From contig NC_084590.1 of NCBI RefSeq assembly GCF_033807715.1, positions 3,634,501-3,698,500 of the forward strand: 64,000 bases of DNA, written 5' to 3'. Each line of letters begins with the position of its first letter. Position 1 is the stretch's first letter. Origin of the DNA: Cololabis saira. Taxonomy: Eukaryota > Chordata > Actinopteri > Beloniformes > Belonidae. The notes below the pieces were generated by a model. It had not been told where the DNA came from and ran no database searches. It saw only the letters and a list, made by a program, of their open reading frames with translations. Shown here piece by piece: positions 21,023-32,324 of the stretch. Position numbers and translations under genes: made by a program.

Positions 21023-23341
21023 GTCTGCTCACCTGTGGGTTTCCCGCAGGTTTCTTCTCCTACTGCTTTCCGGGAACGTTGGGCATACTCCTGTCAACAT
21101 GAAGATTCGTGCTTGTCTACACTGTCCTGTCCATCATACTTAATTCATCATCAGCCTTGCTCCAATACACGGCTGCTGAGCTGCTCCAGCCTCACCTCCA
21201 CCAATGCAATCCTCCACTGCTTCAGCATCTCTGCCCTGACATTGCTCGCGCACCTCCTCGGAAATACATCCACCATGACGCGCGACAAAGCTACCACATT
21301 GACGACTCCAATGCAATCAACTCCATCTGGTCCACAACTCGCCATCCTCCGAGAAACTCTGGTAGGAAAGTGGACTACAGTGTATTAGCCAGCCTAGCCA
21401 GGTCGGCTAACGTCAACTTCACCAACGAGTGTAGCAACGTCAAAATTTGCCTATTTAACATCTGTTCCATTACGGGCAACGGACAACTGCTCCAAGACCT
21501 CCTCTGTGATCGCAAGTATGACTTTTTATGTCTAACTGAGACATATCAACAACCCAATGACTTCTCTCAGCTGAATGACTCTGTACCACCTGGGTTTGTT
21601 TACACTTGCCAGCCTCGTCTCACCGGAAGAGGAGGATGTCTCGCGATTATCTACCGCGAGACCTGGAAGGTTTCAGCTCTTACAGCTCCAGAAAATTCAT
21701 CTTTTGAAACTCTGGCTCTTACACTTAACGGTCCGACTCCAACTGCTTAGTGAATATCCATCGCCTCACCCAAACCAATCAAGGACTTTATTAATGACTT
21801 CTCTGCTTTTCTCAGTCACATCTGCCCTCTCTTTCCCAATTGTAAGGTGATCACAATATTCATATGGAGAACTCTAATCAAGCTCTTACCAAGGATTTTA
21901 CTTCTTGCCTGAACAGTTTTGGACTTAAACAGTACATTGACTTTCCCACTCACAGTAAGGAACATATTTTGGACTTGGTCTGCTGCTCTGGTGTCACTCC
22001 TTTTAACTGTTCTGCAGATGATCTTCCCATCTGGAGTCACATGTTAATGTCATTCAACTCCAGTTTAAAACTTTTCAAAACTAAAGAGTCAAGTCTTATC
22101 TCCTTCTGTACTATAAAAACCATTGATTTAGCAGCTCTCCTCATGTATTGACAGCCTCACTAGTTGCATTCACTCCTCTCCTCCTGATCAACTGGTAACC
22201 CTCTACAATGACCATCTCAACACTGCTGAACTTACTTGCCCCTGTAAAAACTTGGACTGTATCATTCACCTACTCTGCTCGCTGGTTTTCACCTCTTTTG
22301 CGTCAACTTAAAACCAAAGGTCATTAACTTGAACGCCTCTACAGGATAACTGGACTCTCTGTTCACAAGGACATGTACCACTCCCACATCATCAACGACG
22401 AAAAAACCTTCTACTCAGTCAAATCCCAATATTAGGCAGGTCTGATCAGTGCTGGTGATGGGAACGCCAGGGCCCTATTCTCAGTGCTGAACAAAAGACT
22501 AAGCCCCCCGGACTCTTTTCCCCTTCATTTCTACTCCACTGAACACTGTAACTCCCTAATGTCATTTTTCAATACAAAAGTAAGTAAGATCCACCAGCAA
22601 CTGACCCCTCACTCATCCCGCAATCTGTCTCCTCTGGCTTCTCATGCCCCCCTCTTTCAACCGTTCTCAAGCTTCCAACTCCCCTCTCCTATTGTAATTT
22701 CAGACCTCATCCTGAAATACAAAACACCCACCTGTCAGCTCGACCCACTGCCGACCTCTTTAGTCACTGCATGCCTTCCTTCTCTGTTTCCCCTGACAAC
22801 TGCCATCATTCACTCTGGCTCTGTTCCATCATCTCTCAAAGTTGCGGCTGTAACACCTATTCTCAAGAAACCTGGTCCATGATCCCAACAACTTCAATCA
22901 CCTTTGTCCGATTTCTAACCTACCTTTTCTTTCAAAAATCCTGGAAAATTAGTGGTATCCCGGCTTCATACTCATCTCCACAACAATAACCTTCATGAAC
23001 AGTGTGGTTTCCACCACGTCATAGCAAAGAGACCGCAGCCTTCGACACCATCTCCCATACCATCCTCCTCGACAGGCTTGCATCTATTGGACTGTCCAAC
23101 ACACCCCTGGACTCGTTCATTTCCGACCTGTCTGGCCTTTCTCAGTACATCCAGCTAAAGACATTCACATCCCAACCATCTCCCAACTCCTCTGGTGTTC
23201 CCCAAGGCACTGTCCTCGGTCCCATCCTATTTATCATCTATCTCCTTCCTTTTGGTAATATTTTCTGAAAATACAACATCTATTTCCGTTGATACGCGGA
23301 TGACACCCAGTTTATCTCTCCTCTAAACCCAGCCCTTGGAT
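21023..23341 (+). pseudogene. L2/Rex1-like LINE, endonuclease and reverse transcriptase, decayed
   Basis: The endonuclease part (21430-22150) reads KICLFNICSITG, YDFLCLTETYQQPNDF, GRGGCLAIIYRETWKVS, SFETLALTLNGPTPTA and, later, YIDFPTHSKEHILDLVCCSG. The reverse transcriptase part (22480-23330) has DTISHTILLDRLASIGLS, GVPQGTVLGPILFIIYLLP and, just after a stop, YADDTQF with the catalytic Asp pair intact. There are many frameshifts and stops. The 3' part and tail are missing; the LINE stops near 23341 where a hAT gene fragment begins. No TSD was found. Confidence 0.75.
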
Positions 23342-24104
23342 CACAGCCCTTGGATCAGTGGAAGCTGCGAAACTTCTTTGCCAGCGACTCAACTCACTGC
23401 GACAGGATGACACCTTCGCTGACCTTGTGGACAAGACCAAGCAGTACGCAGAGCGCTACAACTTAAAGCCTCCTCATCCAGCGCGCACGAGCAAGACCCC
23501 AGCGCGTTTTTGCCATACAGCGGAGGAGGAGGAACGGGAGTTGGGGAACATAGAGGGTAAATAAATAAATAATAATAATGCCAACAGTATTTTTAAATAA
23601 CACATAGCTTAACTCATCAGCCTGTAATGTTGAAATAATGCAACAAATACGCACACATATAGACAGACAGATATTATGTATCTATTAATAGATTATGACA
23701 TAAAAAACGATACAATAGTTCAATAATACTGTACATCCACGTACGCCTATTTGAGAAATGAGCCTGTAATTAATAATACACAAACAATGGTTTGTGTATT
23801 TTTCATTTTCATAACAAACCAAATTCATGAATTTGAACTTAATGAATGAACTTGAAATTAATTAATTCAAAAAAAAAGTTTGACCCAGCTTAAAGCAGCA
23901 CAACGGAACTTTCAGCTTTGTTGAGTTTGGCGCCTCCTTTGGACAAAAATCGGTAGTGCTTTACCAGAAAGAACACTCCATTTCCCATGACCACCAGCGC
24001 GTACTGCCGGAAAATCCCTGTCCCCGCCGCTGCATTTGTTTTGATGAGAGAAGACGGGACGGACTTTCAAAACGACTTTTCTGTTTTCAGCGGTCGTTTG
24101 CAGG

Positions 24105-24908
24105 ATGGATAATGAAGAGGTAATGTATCTATTTTTGGCTAAACAATATAATATGACGATGTTGAAAAACACTAAGTTCAAATTGGTTTTATTAAGTTGT
24201 TTCAGCGAGATAATGAGCCCTACAAACTCATACGCTCTGCACCTTTTTCCTGTCACGTTTTTTAGAGGGACTTCGTCATAAATTAGTAGTCCAACATACT
24301 TACTGACAAAATAAAAAAATACTTTATAACCTGTGAATAACTGAATGCCCATTCCTTATATTTTGCAGATCAGCCCTGCACAATTTTACAGCTCTCAGGA
24401 AAAATACTACAAATGTTCTATACATTTTCTTCGCATTGCATTATTTCCTCTAGTGCTGTAATTCTATTCAATTGTATTATTATTTTATAAAGCTTCCTCA
24501 TTGCGAATTACACATTTTTATGATCACTATTATTTCTCTGTCTGTTGTTGATATTGTCAGTAATTTTAGAATTACCAAAACCCAAGACGAATCCCCAGTA
24601 TGTGAAAACATTCTAATTTTGATTCTTATTGATCATAGAATTCTACATTTACATTTGTATCATAACAATTCTGTCTCTTGTTTTATCAGGAATCTGCTGT
24701 TCGTGAGAACACCTCTACCTCTGCATCATCAGAGTTTGAACCCCCACAAAGACAGAACCGACACGCAGCATTTATATCATATATATATGCATATATATAC
24801 ACATATCGCCAGTTTGTGCTCTGGCAGCATGATGTTTGGAAAATAAGAGACACCTTTCCAGACCCAATGGGACAGTACACTGGTTTCAGGGCTCCCCGTC
24901 ATCTCTAG
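24105..24908 (+). pseudogene. P2X7 C-terminal (ballast)-like protein, shortened
   Basis: Exon 1 is 24105-24119 (MDNEE) with a GAG|GTAATG donor. Exon 2 is 24690-24908 after a TTGTTTTATCAG acceptor, phase 0, giving 77 residues. The N-terminal half has SSEFEPPQRQ. The C-terminus YRQFVLWQHD..WKIRDTFPDPMGQYTGF resembles the end of the cytoplasmic ballast domain of the P2X7 receptor, which closes with a W-R-I-R, F-P and GQYxGF pattern (from memory). The Cys/His-rich centre expected of that domain is missing; a TATA-rich stretch encoding alternating Tyr/Ile stands in its place, so this copy looks internally deleted. AATAAA near 25001 may be its polyadenylation signal. Its role in the transposon is unknown. 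Confidence 0.55.
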
Positions 24909-25359
24909 AATGGAACCTTTATGAGGATTACTGCAAATATTTTGATATTGTTTTTTTTTTGTTCCATTTTTTCCTGTACAGTTGTTTTTGTGTGTGTTTA
25001 AAATAAAGACATTTGTGCAAAACAAGACAGACTTTTATTTACACACCTTTCAGAAAATAGAACATTCTTGAACTTTGTCATTTGCATAGTGACAGCAGTT
25101 ATCCCATACATTATTATAAACAATAAGTAATCTGTATCACAGTAGCAGTAATGAACAACTGTATGACAGGATAAATTACTGTGAATAAAGTAAACAAGTG
25201 TAAATATAGTAGTAGAAAAATAAACTAAAAATAATGAACTGATAATAAAAACTGAACTATGAAACAGTGTAAGAAGTTACTGTAAATAAATACAATGACT
25301 ATAGTAGCATTAGCATCTTGTGTCGATCCATGTTTTGTGCTGGTAGAGTCTGCATGTGA

Positions 25360-25916
25360 TTCACTGCTGGAGTGTAGGAGAACCTTCCCTGATGATTCAC
25401 TGCTGGAGTAGGAGAACCTTCCCTGATGATTCACTGCTGGAGTGTAGGAGAACCTTCCCTGATTCACTGCTGGAGTAGGAGAACCTTCCCTGATGATTCA
25501 CTGCTGGAGTGTAGGAGAACCTTCCCTGATGATTCACTGCTGGAGTAGGAGAACCTTCCCTGATTCACTGCTGGAGTTTAGGAGAACCTTCCCTGATGAT
25601 TCACTGCTGGAGTGTAGGAGAACCTTCCCTGATGATTCACTGCTGGAGTGTAGGAGAACCTTCCCTGATGATTCACTGCTGGAGTGTAGGAGAACCTTCC
25701 CTGATGATTCACTGCTGGAGTGTAGGAGAACCTTCCCTGATGATTCACTGCTGGAGTGTAGGAGAACCTTCCCTGATGATTCACTGCTGGAGTAGGAGAA
25801 CCTTCCCTGATTCACTGCTGGAGTTTAGGAGAACCTTCCCTGGTGATTCACTGCTGGAGTAGGAGAACCTTCCCTGATGATTCACTGCTGGAGTGTAGGA
25901 GAACCTTCCCTGCATG
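25360..25916. repeat. 31-36-bp minisatellite
   Basis: About 15 copies of a unit built on GATTCACTGCTGGAGTGTAG and GAGAACCTTCCCTGAT. Unit length varies by loss of TG or GAT. It lies in the middle of the TTAA element. Unit lengths and lack of unique spacers rule out CRISPR. Confidence 0.9.
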
Positions 25917-26514
25917 AGGATCTGATTCTGGAAGTTTTCCAGATCTGATGTAGTCCTGCAGAGTGTGAGAATAAAGATACAAAAACATTATGTCTTTCTG
26001 ATAATTACTGACCTATAAATCATTCAACATATTTTGTTGATCACAAGTTTGAATTTTTTTCTTTGTTGAAGTCACTGTAATTACGCAGACAGTAAAAGCA
26101 AGTAATGTATAGCTATAGAAAAAATAGAGAAATGTATATATTTATACACTCACAAGATAAAACGACACATTATAAACACCATAAGGTTTCTTTTACTACT
26201 CTTGTTATTATTTTAATATAATTCCAACAAAGTAGATTTATTTTATATGCTTATATGGTGTTTATATTGTATTTTTTTCATCTGGAAGTGTATACTTTGC
26301 CTATATATTTAATTTTTCTGGCTATATTTTACTATATCTACAAATGTGTTGCTTTTACCATCAGTGTATAAGTATCTGTATATACAGACCGGAAGAGTCA
26401 AAAGGTTTACATAGATATTGACATTTGATACAGTAGCAACACTTACACCAGCTGTAGTAGTTTCAGGATAATTGTTTTTGTAAAACACACTGACATAGGG
26501 GTTGACAAAAGTGC

Positions 26515-26717
26515 GTACCTGGAGGTGATGAACGTCTTTACATCCTTCAACCATCTCGTCCAAGACGACGGCTCCAAGGGCTTGTAGCGAGAGAACGCCG
26601 GGCCAATGTTTATTCTCCACCGGGCATTTAGCTTGTTACTCTCCCGCTTTCTTTTTTTCGCCTCCTCCGCTCCGTTAAAACTTTTATTTTCTTCGTTTTT
26701 TTCGCTGCTTCGGCCAT
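26515..26717 (-). pseudogene. First exon of a second gene in the TTAA element
   Basis: On the minus strand ATG (26717) opens MAEAAKKTKKIKVLTERRRR, a very basic N-terminus. After a frameshift it continues as RWRINIGPAFSRYKPLE to a CAG|GTACGC donor near 26515. A basic start followed by R.NIG.AF.R is a pattern I associate with transposon-encoded proteins of fish; the family name is unknown to me. It converges on the P2X7-like gene. Downstream exons were not found. Confidence 0.4.
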
Positions 26718-27676
26718 GATACCAGCTCCTCGTTTAGCTCAACACCAGCTTCTGCTGAGCTCAGACTCTGCGCTCCAAGCCCCGCCCATTTTTGTCTCGA
26801 CTACGAATCGGGAAGGAGGGGGAAGTGACGTATGTGCCGTAAAGCAGTCAAAGTCGTAAAATGTGTAGTTTTTTAGTGTGGCAGGGTTCCTACCATGCTC
26901 CTCAAAGTTACATAGTGCCAGTGAAGGCGATACAGACCCCTCAGATCATGACAGAGGTGTCATTAAACCTGTTGGAAGTTGATGTACCGCCACAATGACT
27001 CTGGAAATATGATATTAAGGTGGAAAAGTTACATAGTGTCGCTTTAAATAAGCAGCCCATGTGTAAACTATTGGTTGGTTGTTATTTAATTGATGTTATA
27101 TTTAATATTGCAGAATATCCAAGCCTGTGGGAGAGGGAAATGTTTGAGTCCCTGGACGTGGTGCGCTCAGAGGTGGAGCGGCGTTTTGATCAGGAGGGAC
27201 TCCGCATAGCTGCAGGGCGAGAGCAGGCAGTCCTTGAGGCGGCCCAAGGGAAACAGGTTGATGTGGGTTCCCCGGAACTGAGCCCCTTCTCACGAGAGCA
27301 GCTAAGCATTGAGCTGGACATACTGAGGGACGTGTGTAGGGGGCGAGAAGTTATCACCATTCAGGATGTTGTGTCCATCCTGCACACCTTGCAGCCCCAA
27401 ACCCGCTCCATGCTGTCGGAGGTGGAGAAGCTCATAAAGCTCTGTCTGGCCCTGCCCATATCTGTCGCAGCATCCGAGCGCTCTTTCTCTGCCTTGCGCA
27501 GATTGAAAACCTGGCTGCGCAATGCTATGAAGCAGGAAAGACTCACGCATTTGGCCATTATGAAGGCGCATAATGAATCCTCCCAAAAAAAATCCTGCCG
27601 CCCCTCTCAGAAAATAGTTCCGACGTCCATGATGCATAACTGTGGGTCCGAGGACATTAAACTTTCTTGGGTATAA

Positions 27677-28861
27677 TCTATTGCTTCAGCCATGGTTTAT
27701 GTTGCCAATTGACTAATTCAGACCTACAAGAAAGAGTGAGTTTTCTTAGAATACGAATGCAAAGTCTAAGACATCGATATGTATTAATTTATCTAGCTCA
27801 TTGAGCCAGTAATGTTAGCTAGCCACTAATGTTAGCTAATCCCAGTTCTGAGAAGTGTGAGAAAGGCTAAGCTAGGGGGTGGTGTGGGGTGATATTGGGG
27901 ATGGCAAAGGTTCCATTCCAGCACATTTGATACATTTTACCTCAAAACAAAATACAAAGTAAGTCAAAGTAGCCTAATAATAATAACTGAGTAATTATTC
28001 ATAGTTAAATATTTTTGCAATATCTAAGCAGTTTCTTCACATTATATCTCAATTCTGAATATGGCATCGAATTGCCCATGTAGGGTAACTTACAAAAGCA
28101 CTTTTACTTCATGTTTGTACCTTGTTTAGTCAAAAAGATTTACTGAAAAATAGATTTCAGCCTGGCAGTGGCGGCCATGTTGGATTTCTCAATTTTGAGG
28201 CATTTTGGGACATTTTTGAGCTTCATATACAGCAGATTTGGATTCAGCACCCCTTAATACCCCTAAAAATGTTGTCAGTTATAAATATCGCAAAATGTCT
28301 TCGGGGTTCTGATTTTGTGAAAATTGTCTAAAGCAAGGGCCAAGTTGTTTTACAAACCTGTAAGGGATTTCCAAAAAGTTTTATTTAGCTTCACAGCAAA
28401 TGCAAGATGGCATTAAAGCTAGTGGACAGAATGTGTAAATTGGACTCACAGCATGTTCTCAAAGAGCAGCAATGCCGTCCATTGGCTTTCTCCTGATAAC
28501 TTCTTACAGTATCTTGATTTCGCTCCGAGTTTTAAATAGAAAACACATTACTATTATTAATATTTTGATTAATTCTAACGTTTTAGTATGAAATCTTACC
28601 AAAAGATTCACATATAACTTCCAAACAAGCCTCAGCATGTCTGATCCAATACTTTCAATGTACGTGAACATGCTACTGTAAAAGACAGCACAAGAAATCC
28701 ATGAGGTTGCTGCAAGACTCAGTTAAATAAAAATATTAAATAAATAGTGACAAGAAATATAAATGATACATCTTATTTTTACAGGGGTTAAAATAAGTGT
28801 TAGATAACGGTCTGTCTGAGGGTGTTTTTTTTCTTTTTTTTTTTTTAATAGCAATCAAATA
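27677..28861. other. No gene recognised
   Basis: Follows the hAT stop codon, so the first part may be hAT 3' sequence. Near 27825-27845 GTTAGCTAGCCACTAATG is a low-complexity stretch. No terminal repeat matching the missing hAT left end was found. Confidence 0.4.
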
Positions 28862-28998
28862 TTCAATTCAATTTTTCAATTACATTTTATTTGTAGAGCG
28901 TCTAATACAACAGATGTTGTCTCTAGATGCTTTCCAGAGACCCAGAACATGAACATAAACCCCGAGCAATTATTACATAAACAATGGCAGTGGGAGAA
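28862..28998 (-). mobile_element. L2-like LINE tail
   Basis: Inverse of the L2 end: an ATTCAATTCAATT tail, then the GTCTCTAGATGCTTTCC block and CCCGAGCAATTATTAC. It runs directly into a SINE on the right. Confidence 0.8.
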
Positions 28999-29276
28999 AA
29001 GGTAAATGGCTTACACTTATATAGTGCTTTCCAGCTGTACTCCTACAGCCACAAAGCGCTTTACACTGTAGACATTCACTCACATTCACACATTTGCACG
29101 CCGGTTGACGGTGGAGCTGCCACACAACGGCGCTGGCCTGACAACCGGGAGCAACCAGGGGATTCAGTGTCTTGTCCAAGGACACTTTGGTGGACACAGG
29201 AGGAACTAGGGTTTGATCCACTGACCTTCAGGTTCATGGGCGAACGCTCTACCAACTGAGCCACCTACCCCACGGT
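28999..29276 (-). mobile_element. tRNA-derived SINE
   Basis: Read on the minus strand it begins with a tRNA-like head: TGGCTCAGTTGGTAGAGCG (A box), then GGTCAGTGGATCAAACCC (degenerate B box). It ends in AAAGCGCTTTGTGGCTG and CTATATAAGTGTAAGCC, a LINE-type tail. About 278 bp. No clear TSD. Confidence 0.75.
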
Positions 29277-30111
29277 ATAATGGTGACATTCACAAACCAC
29301 AACCTTGCAGTGCCGGGTTACCCGAACAAAACATATTCCTATCCACATAACAATTGAGGTTATCCGGTTTGTAAATGTTGGTTATTTCAGAAAGATTATT
29401 GTATAATCTTTTTGAAAAACAAGGTCATGAGTGAAGCTTTTATTTGAGAATAAACAATGCCCTTCTGTGGCAGTTTCTCTGTGGCATCTGGAATCCTATT
29501 TTGCTACAATGCTGTTACAAATTCAGGTTGGTCCACCTTAGAAATATATGGTTGAAGGACAGTGCGATGTAAACACACCTGTACAGTAAAGAGCTGGAGA
29601 ACAGCTGGGAGCTTTGTGTTTACATAGGTGCATTCTTAGAGTTCCTTTAGTTTATGTGAGGCCAGGAGTCAATGGAGCAAGGTGAGGGGAGTTGGGGAAA
29701 TGGAGAGAGCATGGCAGTCCTTTGTTGTTCCTTTCCATTCTTCTTCTGTTTTCTCCTGAGTGGGCTGATTTGTTATTGATTAGCTGGCTGGACTGCAGCT
29801 CCATAACTCTCCAAGGCTAAGGCTCAAGGCTGGTGTCTAAAAAAAATATTATTTTTACATTTTTACAAAACGCTTGTGAGCAGACACAAAAATCCTACTC
29901 TACATCTGTCAGTGTGTATAGAGTGCTGAAAAAGACAACAAACTGATAATAATTCTGTGGTTGGACATACACTCTATCAATATATACCAATCTGATTGAT
30001 TTTGAGTATTTGCCGATACTGAGTCCCAAACAGATCCAGGTTGTCCACTATTTTTATTTCATTCACTTATTTTTTCATTTAACAGTTAAACATTGTATTA
30101 ATGTTCTGTAC

Positions 30112-30117
<6 letters not shown>
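29277..30117. other. No gene recognised
   Basis: Unique-looking AT-rich sequence with short frames only. It may be the intron or upstream part of the exon candidates at 30410-31247. Confidence 0.4.
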
Positions 30118-30177
<60 letters not shown>

Positions 30178-30194
30178 CACACACACATACACAT

Positions 30195-30261
<67 letters not shown>

Positions 30262-30282
30262 TACATACATACATACATACAT
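30118..30282. repeat. (TA)n/(CA)n/(CATA)n compound microsatellite
   Basis: A TA run, then CA/CATA runs, then ACATAC repeats. Open frames across it are repeat artefacts. Confidence 0.95.
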
Positions 30283-30409
30283 CCCATCTGATATTTTCGT
30301 ATATGGACTGTGGTAGATTAGCTACTTTTTTTTCCCACAGGGCTTGTACATGAGACTCCAGGATTTTTTAATAACACTTAAGTATCCTTATTTATGAAGG
30401 AGTTATCAG

Positions 30410-30797
30410 TAGTAGTTTGGGCCACAAGGACATTAGGAGAAATGAATCTAACTGCGAAAGAGTGTCCGACCACCATAACAAGAAGACAGCATTTAACCCC
30501 GAAAAACTCCAAACATTGGAATGTAAATCATTCGTAACAGCAGTATCCACATGCTTTTTCTGGCTTTGCAAAGACTGATTTTTTTTTTAGAACGAGAGAG
30601 AGAGACTACAAATCTTCTTTGACAGCGATGAAGATGGTGGAGTTTTTCCCCAGAAGATTCATGATAAACGAAGACAGTATCAACAAAAGTAGAGAAAGCC
30701 GGAGGAGTGATAACAAGCCCTGGACCATTCTAAGCAAAAGCAAGACATTTGTAAACCAGTTTTAGGGAAACATAATTTTGCAGCATACATAAATAAC

Positions 30798-30887
<90 letters not shown>

Positions 30888-31247
30888 TTTTACATACATC
30901 TATGTTAGTTAGTGAATGGTCTTGACATATTAATGACACATTTTGTTTATTTGATATAAAATATGTTTTGATGTCGTTTAGGTTTAGAATCCTTCCACTT
31001 TTAGTTGAAGTGGTAGGATTCTAAAATTGTATTGCATTTGTTTTTCCTATTTTATTGTTTATTTCATATTTGACTGTTTTTCATTTTCAGATCTGCTGAC
31101 TTGAAGTGTAAATCTGAGCTGGAACAGCTGTTGGTCACTTACATAAACACTAACTTAACATGGCAAAAAAACCTTGCTGAGGGGCTGAAACTCCTCACTC
31201 AAAGTGAGAGCAATTGTTTCAGCCATAAACAGTTATTGTCAGTGTAA
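30410..31247 (+). CDS. Candidate host-gene 3' exons, unidentified protein
   Basis: Three open blocks sit behind splice-like signals. Block A (30410-30522) reads SSLGHKDIRRNESNCERVSD then KTAFNPEKLQTLE, after GTTATCAG and before GTAAAT. Block B (30591-30688) reads NERERLQIFFDSDEDGGVF then PQKIHDKRRQYQQ, after TTTTTTTTAG. Block C (31091-31247) reads SADLKCKSELEQLLVTYI, NTNLTWQKNLAEGLKLL and ends at TAA, after TTTTTCATTTTCAG. B to C joins in frame (phase 2) through a weak GTAGAG donor; B alone would stop at 30690. A to B does not join cleanly, because the best donor would create a stop. Composition is charged and helical, not transposon-like. I do not recognise the protein. A (TA)n tract lies in the B-C gap. 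Confidence 0.35.
30797..30880. repeat. (TA)n microsatellite
   Basis: A long TA run with one TGTA interruption, then a T run. Confidence 0.95.
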
Positions 31248-31269
31248 AACCAGAAAAATCCTCAGAATC

Positions 31270-31335
31270 ATTATCTGCCCCCATGACCCGCACAGGATAA
31301 ATCGGGAATAGAAAATGGATGGATGGATTATTATA
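31270..31335 (+). mobile_element. RTE-type 3' tail remnant (SINE or LINE)
   Basis: GCCCCCATGACCCGCACAGG, GATAAATCGGGAATAG and GGATGGATGGATT match the end shared by the RTE LINE and its SINE. Only the tail remains. Confidence 0.6.
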
Positions 31336-31794
31336 TGCTATGATGAAAGACACAGTTGAGATCTAGAACATTCTGAAGTGTGTTATTTTACTAGAGTTGC
31401 CAGATCTCAAAAAGAAAATAAGTAACTGGGAATCCACACCCAACCCAAGCATCCCAAGACCAAAAAAAAAAAAAAAACTTCACCTGCATTTATTTATTGC
31501 TATTATTAATTAACGGGTATGACAAGTAACAAAGACCCATGGCCTTATAATATCAAATGCATTTAGAATAAAAAGTAAGGAAATTTGTGTTTGGTAGATT
31601 TCTTTGTTATAACAATACATGTTATATTGTTGAAAACCCTTTTTATTTCCCTTTTAAATGGTGCCACATTTGTAAGGGACATGCATTTGTGGGATGATCA
31701 GCAGAGCTGAGTTTGTGGGTTGCGCCCATCAAAGATTTGCTACATTTTCTCTGCCAATTTTACCATTGGCTCTTGTTTGGTTGATTGGGTGATT
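31336..31794. other. No gene recognised
   Basis: AT-rich sequence with an A run near 31465 and short frames only. Confidence 0.4.
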
Positions 31795-32320
31795 GCAGTT
31801 TGAAGAAACAACACACATTGGCAATTTCACAATTCATCTATTTAACAAACCGGAGCCTCAGTAGTCTGTGGGAGAACCATACACAACCACAACAGCCTGT
31901 CACCAGTCTGGTCAAACACTGCTGTGGGATGACATCTCATTCTTCAACCAGCATTTGTACCAAGTTAGACAATATTGTTGTGTTTGTCACTCAGGCACAA
32001 ACACCACGCCAAAGGGGATCCTACAAGTGTTCAATGGGGTTGAGGTTGGGAGTGCTGGGAAGCCATTCCATCCTTTGCACTCCCACATTCTGGAAATAAT
32101 CTATGATAAACTCCACTCTGTTGGGGCAAGCGTTGTGATTTTGAAGGATAGAGTTTGGTCCCAGTTTGGAGAGATATGGGATTCCCTCAATTTTCAAAAT
32201 ATCATCTTGATATCTCTATGCATTAGGATTGCCTCTGTAACCCACCTGCTAGGTAAGTATACTCTGGACCAGAATATTCTAGATTCACCGGGAGGAGTAA
32301 TGATTTGGACGCCACAATGA
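31795..32320 (-). pseudogene. Tc1/mariner transposase C-terminal remnant
   Basis: On the minus strand the order is TPPGESRIFW, then SILQNHNACPNRVEFIIDYF, QNVGVQRMEWLPSTPNLNPI, EHL, and a degenerate tail with DVIPQQCLTRLVTGC. These align with the DNA.PH, WP..SPDLNPIEHLWD and P.Q...LV.SM blocks of Tc1-like DDE transposases. The catalytic block is changed (QDDNARPH reads QNHNACPN), and several in-frame stops occur. N-terminal and TIR sequences were not found. It is a different subfamily from the copy at 19290-19700. Confidence 0.7.
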
Positions 32321-32324
32321 GTAA

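Larger units (their letters stand above)
23894..27043 (+). mobile_element. TTAA-flanked transposon carrying P2X7-tail-like gene
   Basis: TTAA lies at 23890-23893 and 27044-27047. The termini AGCAGCACAACGGAACTTTC and the inverse of AGCGACACTATGTAACTTTT form an imperfect 20-bp TIR. TTAA duplication fits Kolobok or piggyBac. The element lies in the intron of the hAT gene. It holds two convergent small genes, one starting near each end, and a minisatellite in the middle. No transposase was recognised, so it is probably an internally deleted copy. Confidence 0.6.
23342..27676 (+). pseudogene. hAT transposase C-terminal part (ZMYM1-like), two exons
   Basis: Exon 1 (about 23342-23556) encodes EAAKLLCQRLNSLRQDDTF and AERYNLKPPHPARTSKTPARF. 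Exon 2 (27114-27676) encodes the hAT dimerisation domain, with LPISVAASERSFSALRRLKT and EQERLTHLAI-type residues near 27445-27560. A GG|GTAAAT donor at 23556/23557 and a TTTAATATTGCAG acceptor ending at 27113 join the frames exactly (phase 1), so I read the gap as an intron. It now contains a 3.15-kb TTAA element. The N-terminal zinc finger and most of the catalytic core are absent. The joined frame is open to the stop at 27676, but the gene is truncated. Confidence 0.7.

Noticed and set aside
25360..25916. A regularly spaced repeat array resembling a CRISPR
   Set aside because: Units are directly adjacent with no unique spacers, the host is a eukaryote, and no cas genes are present; it is a minisatellite.
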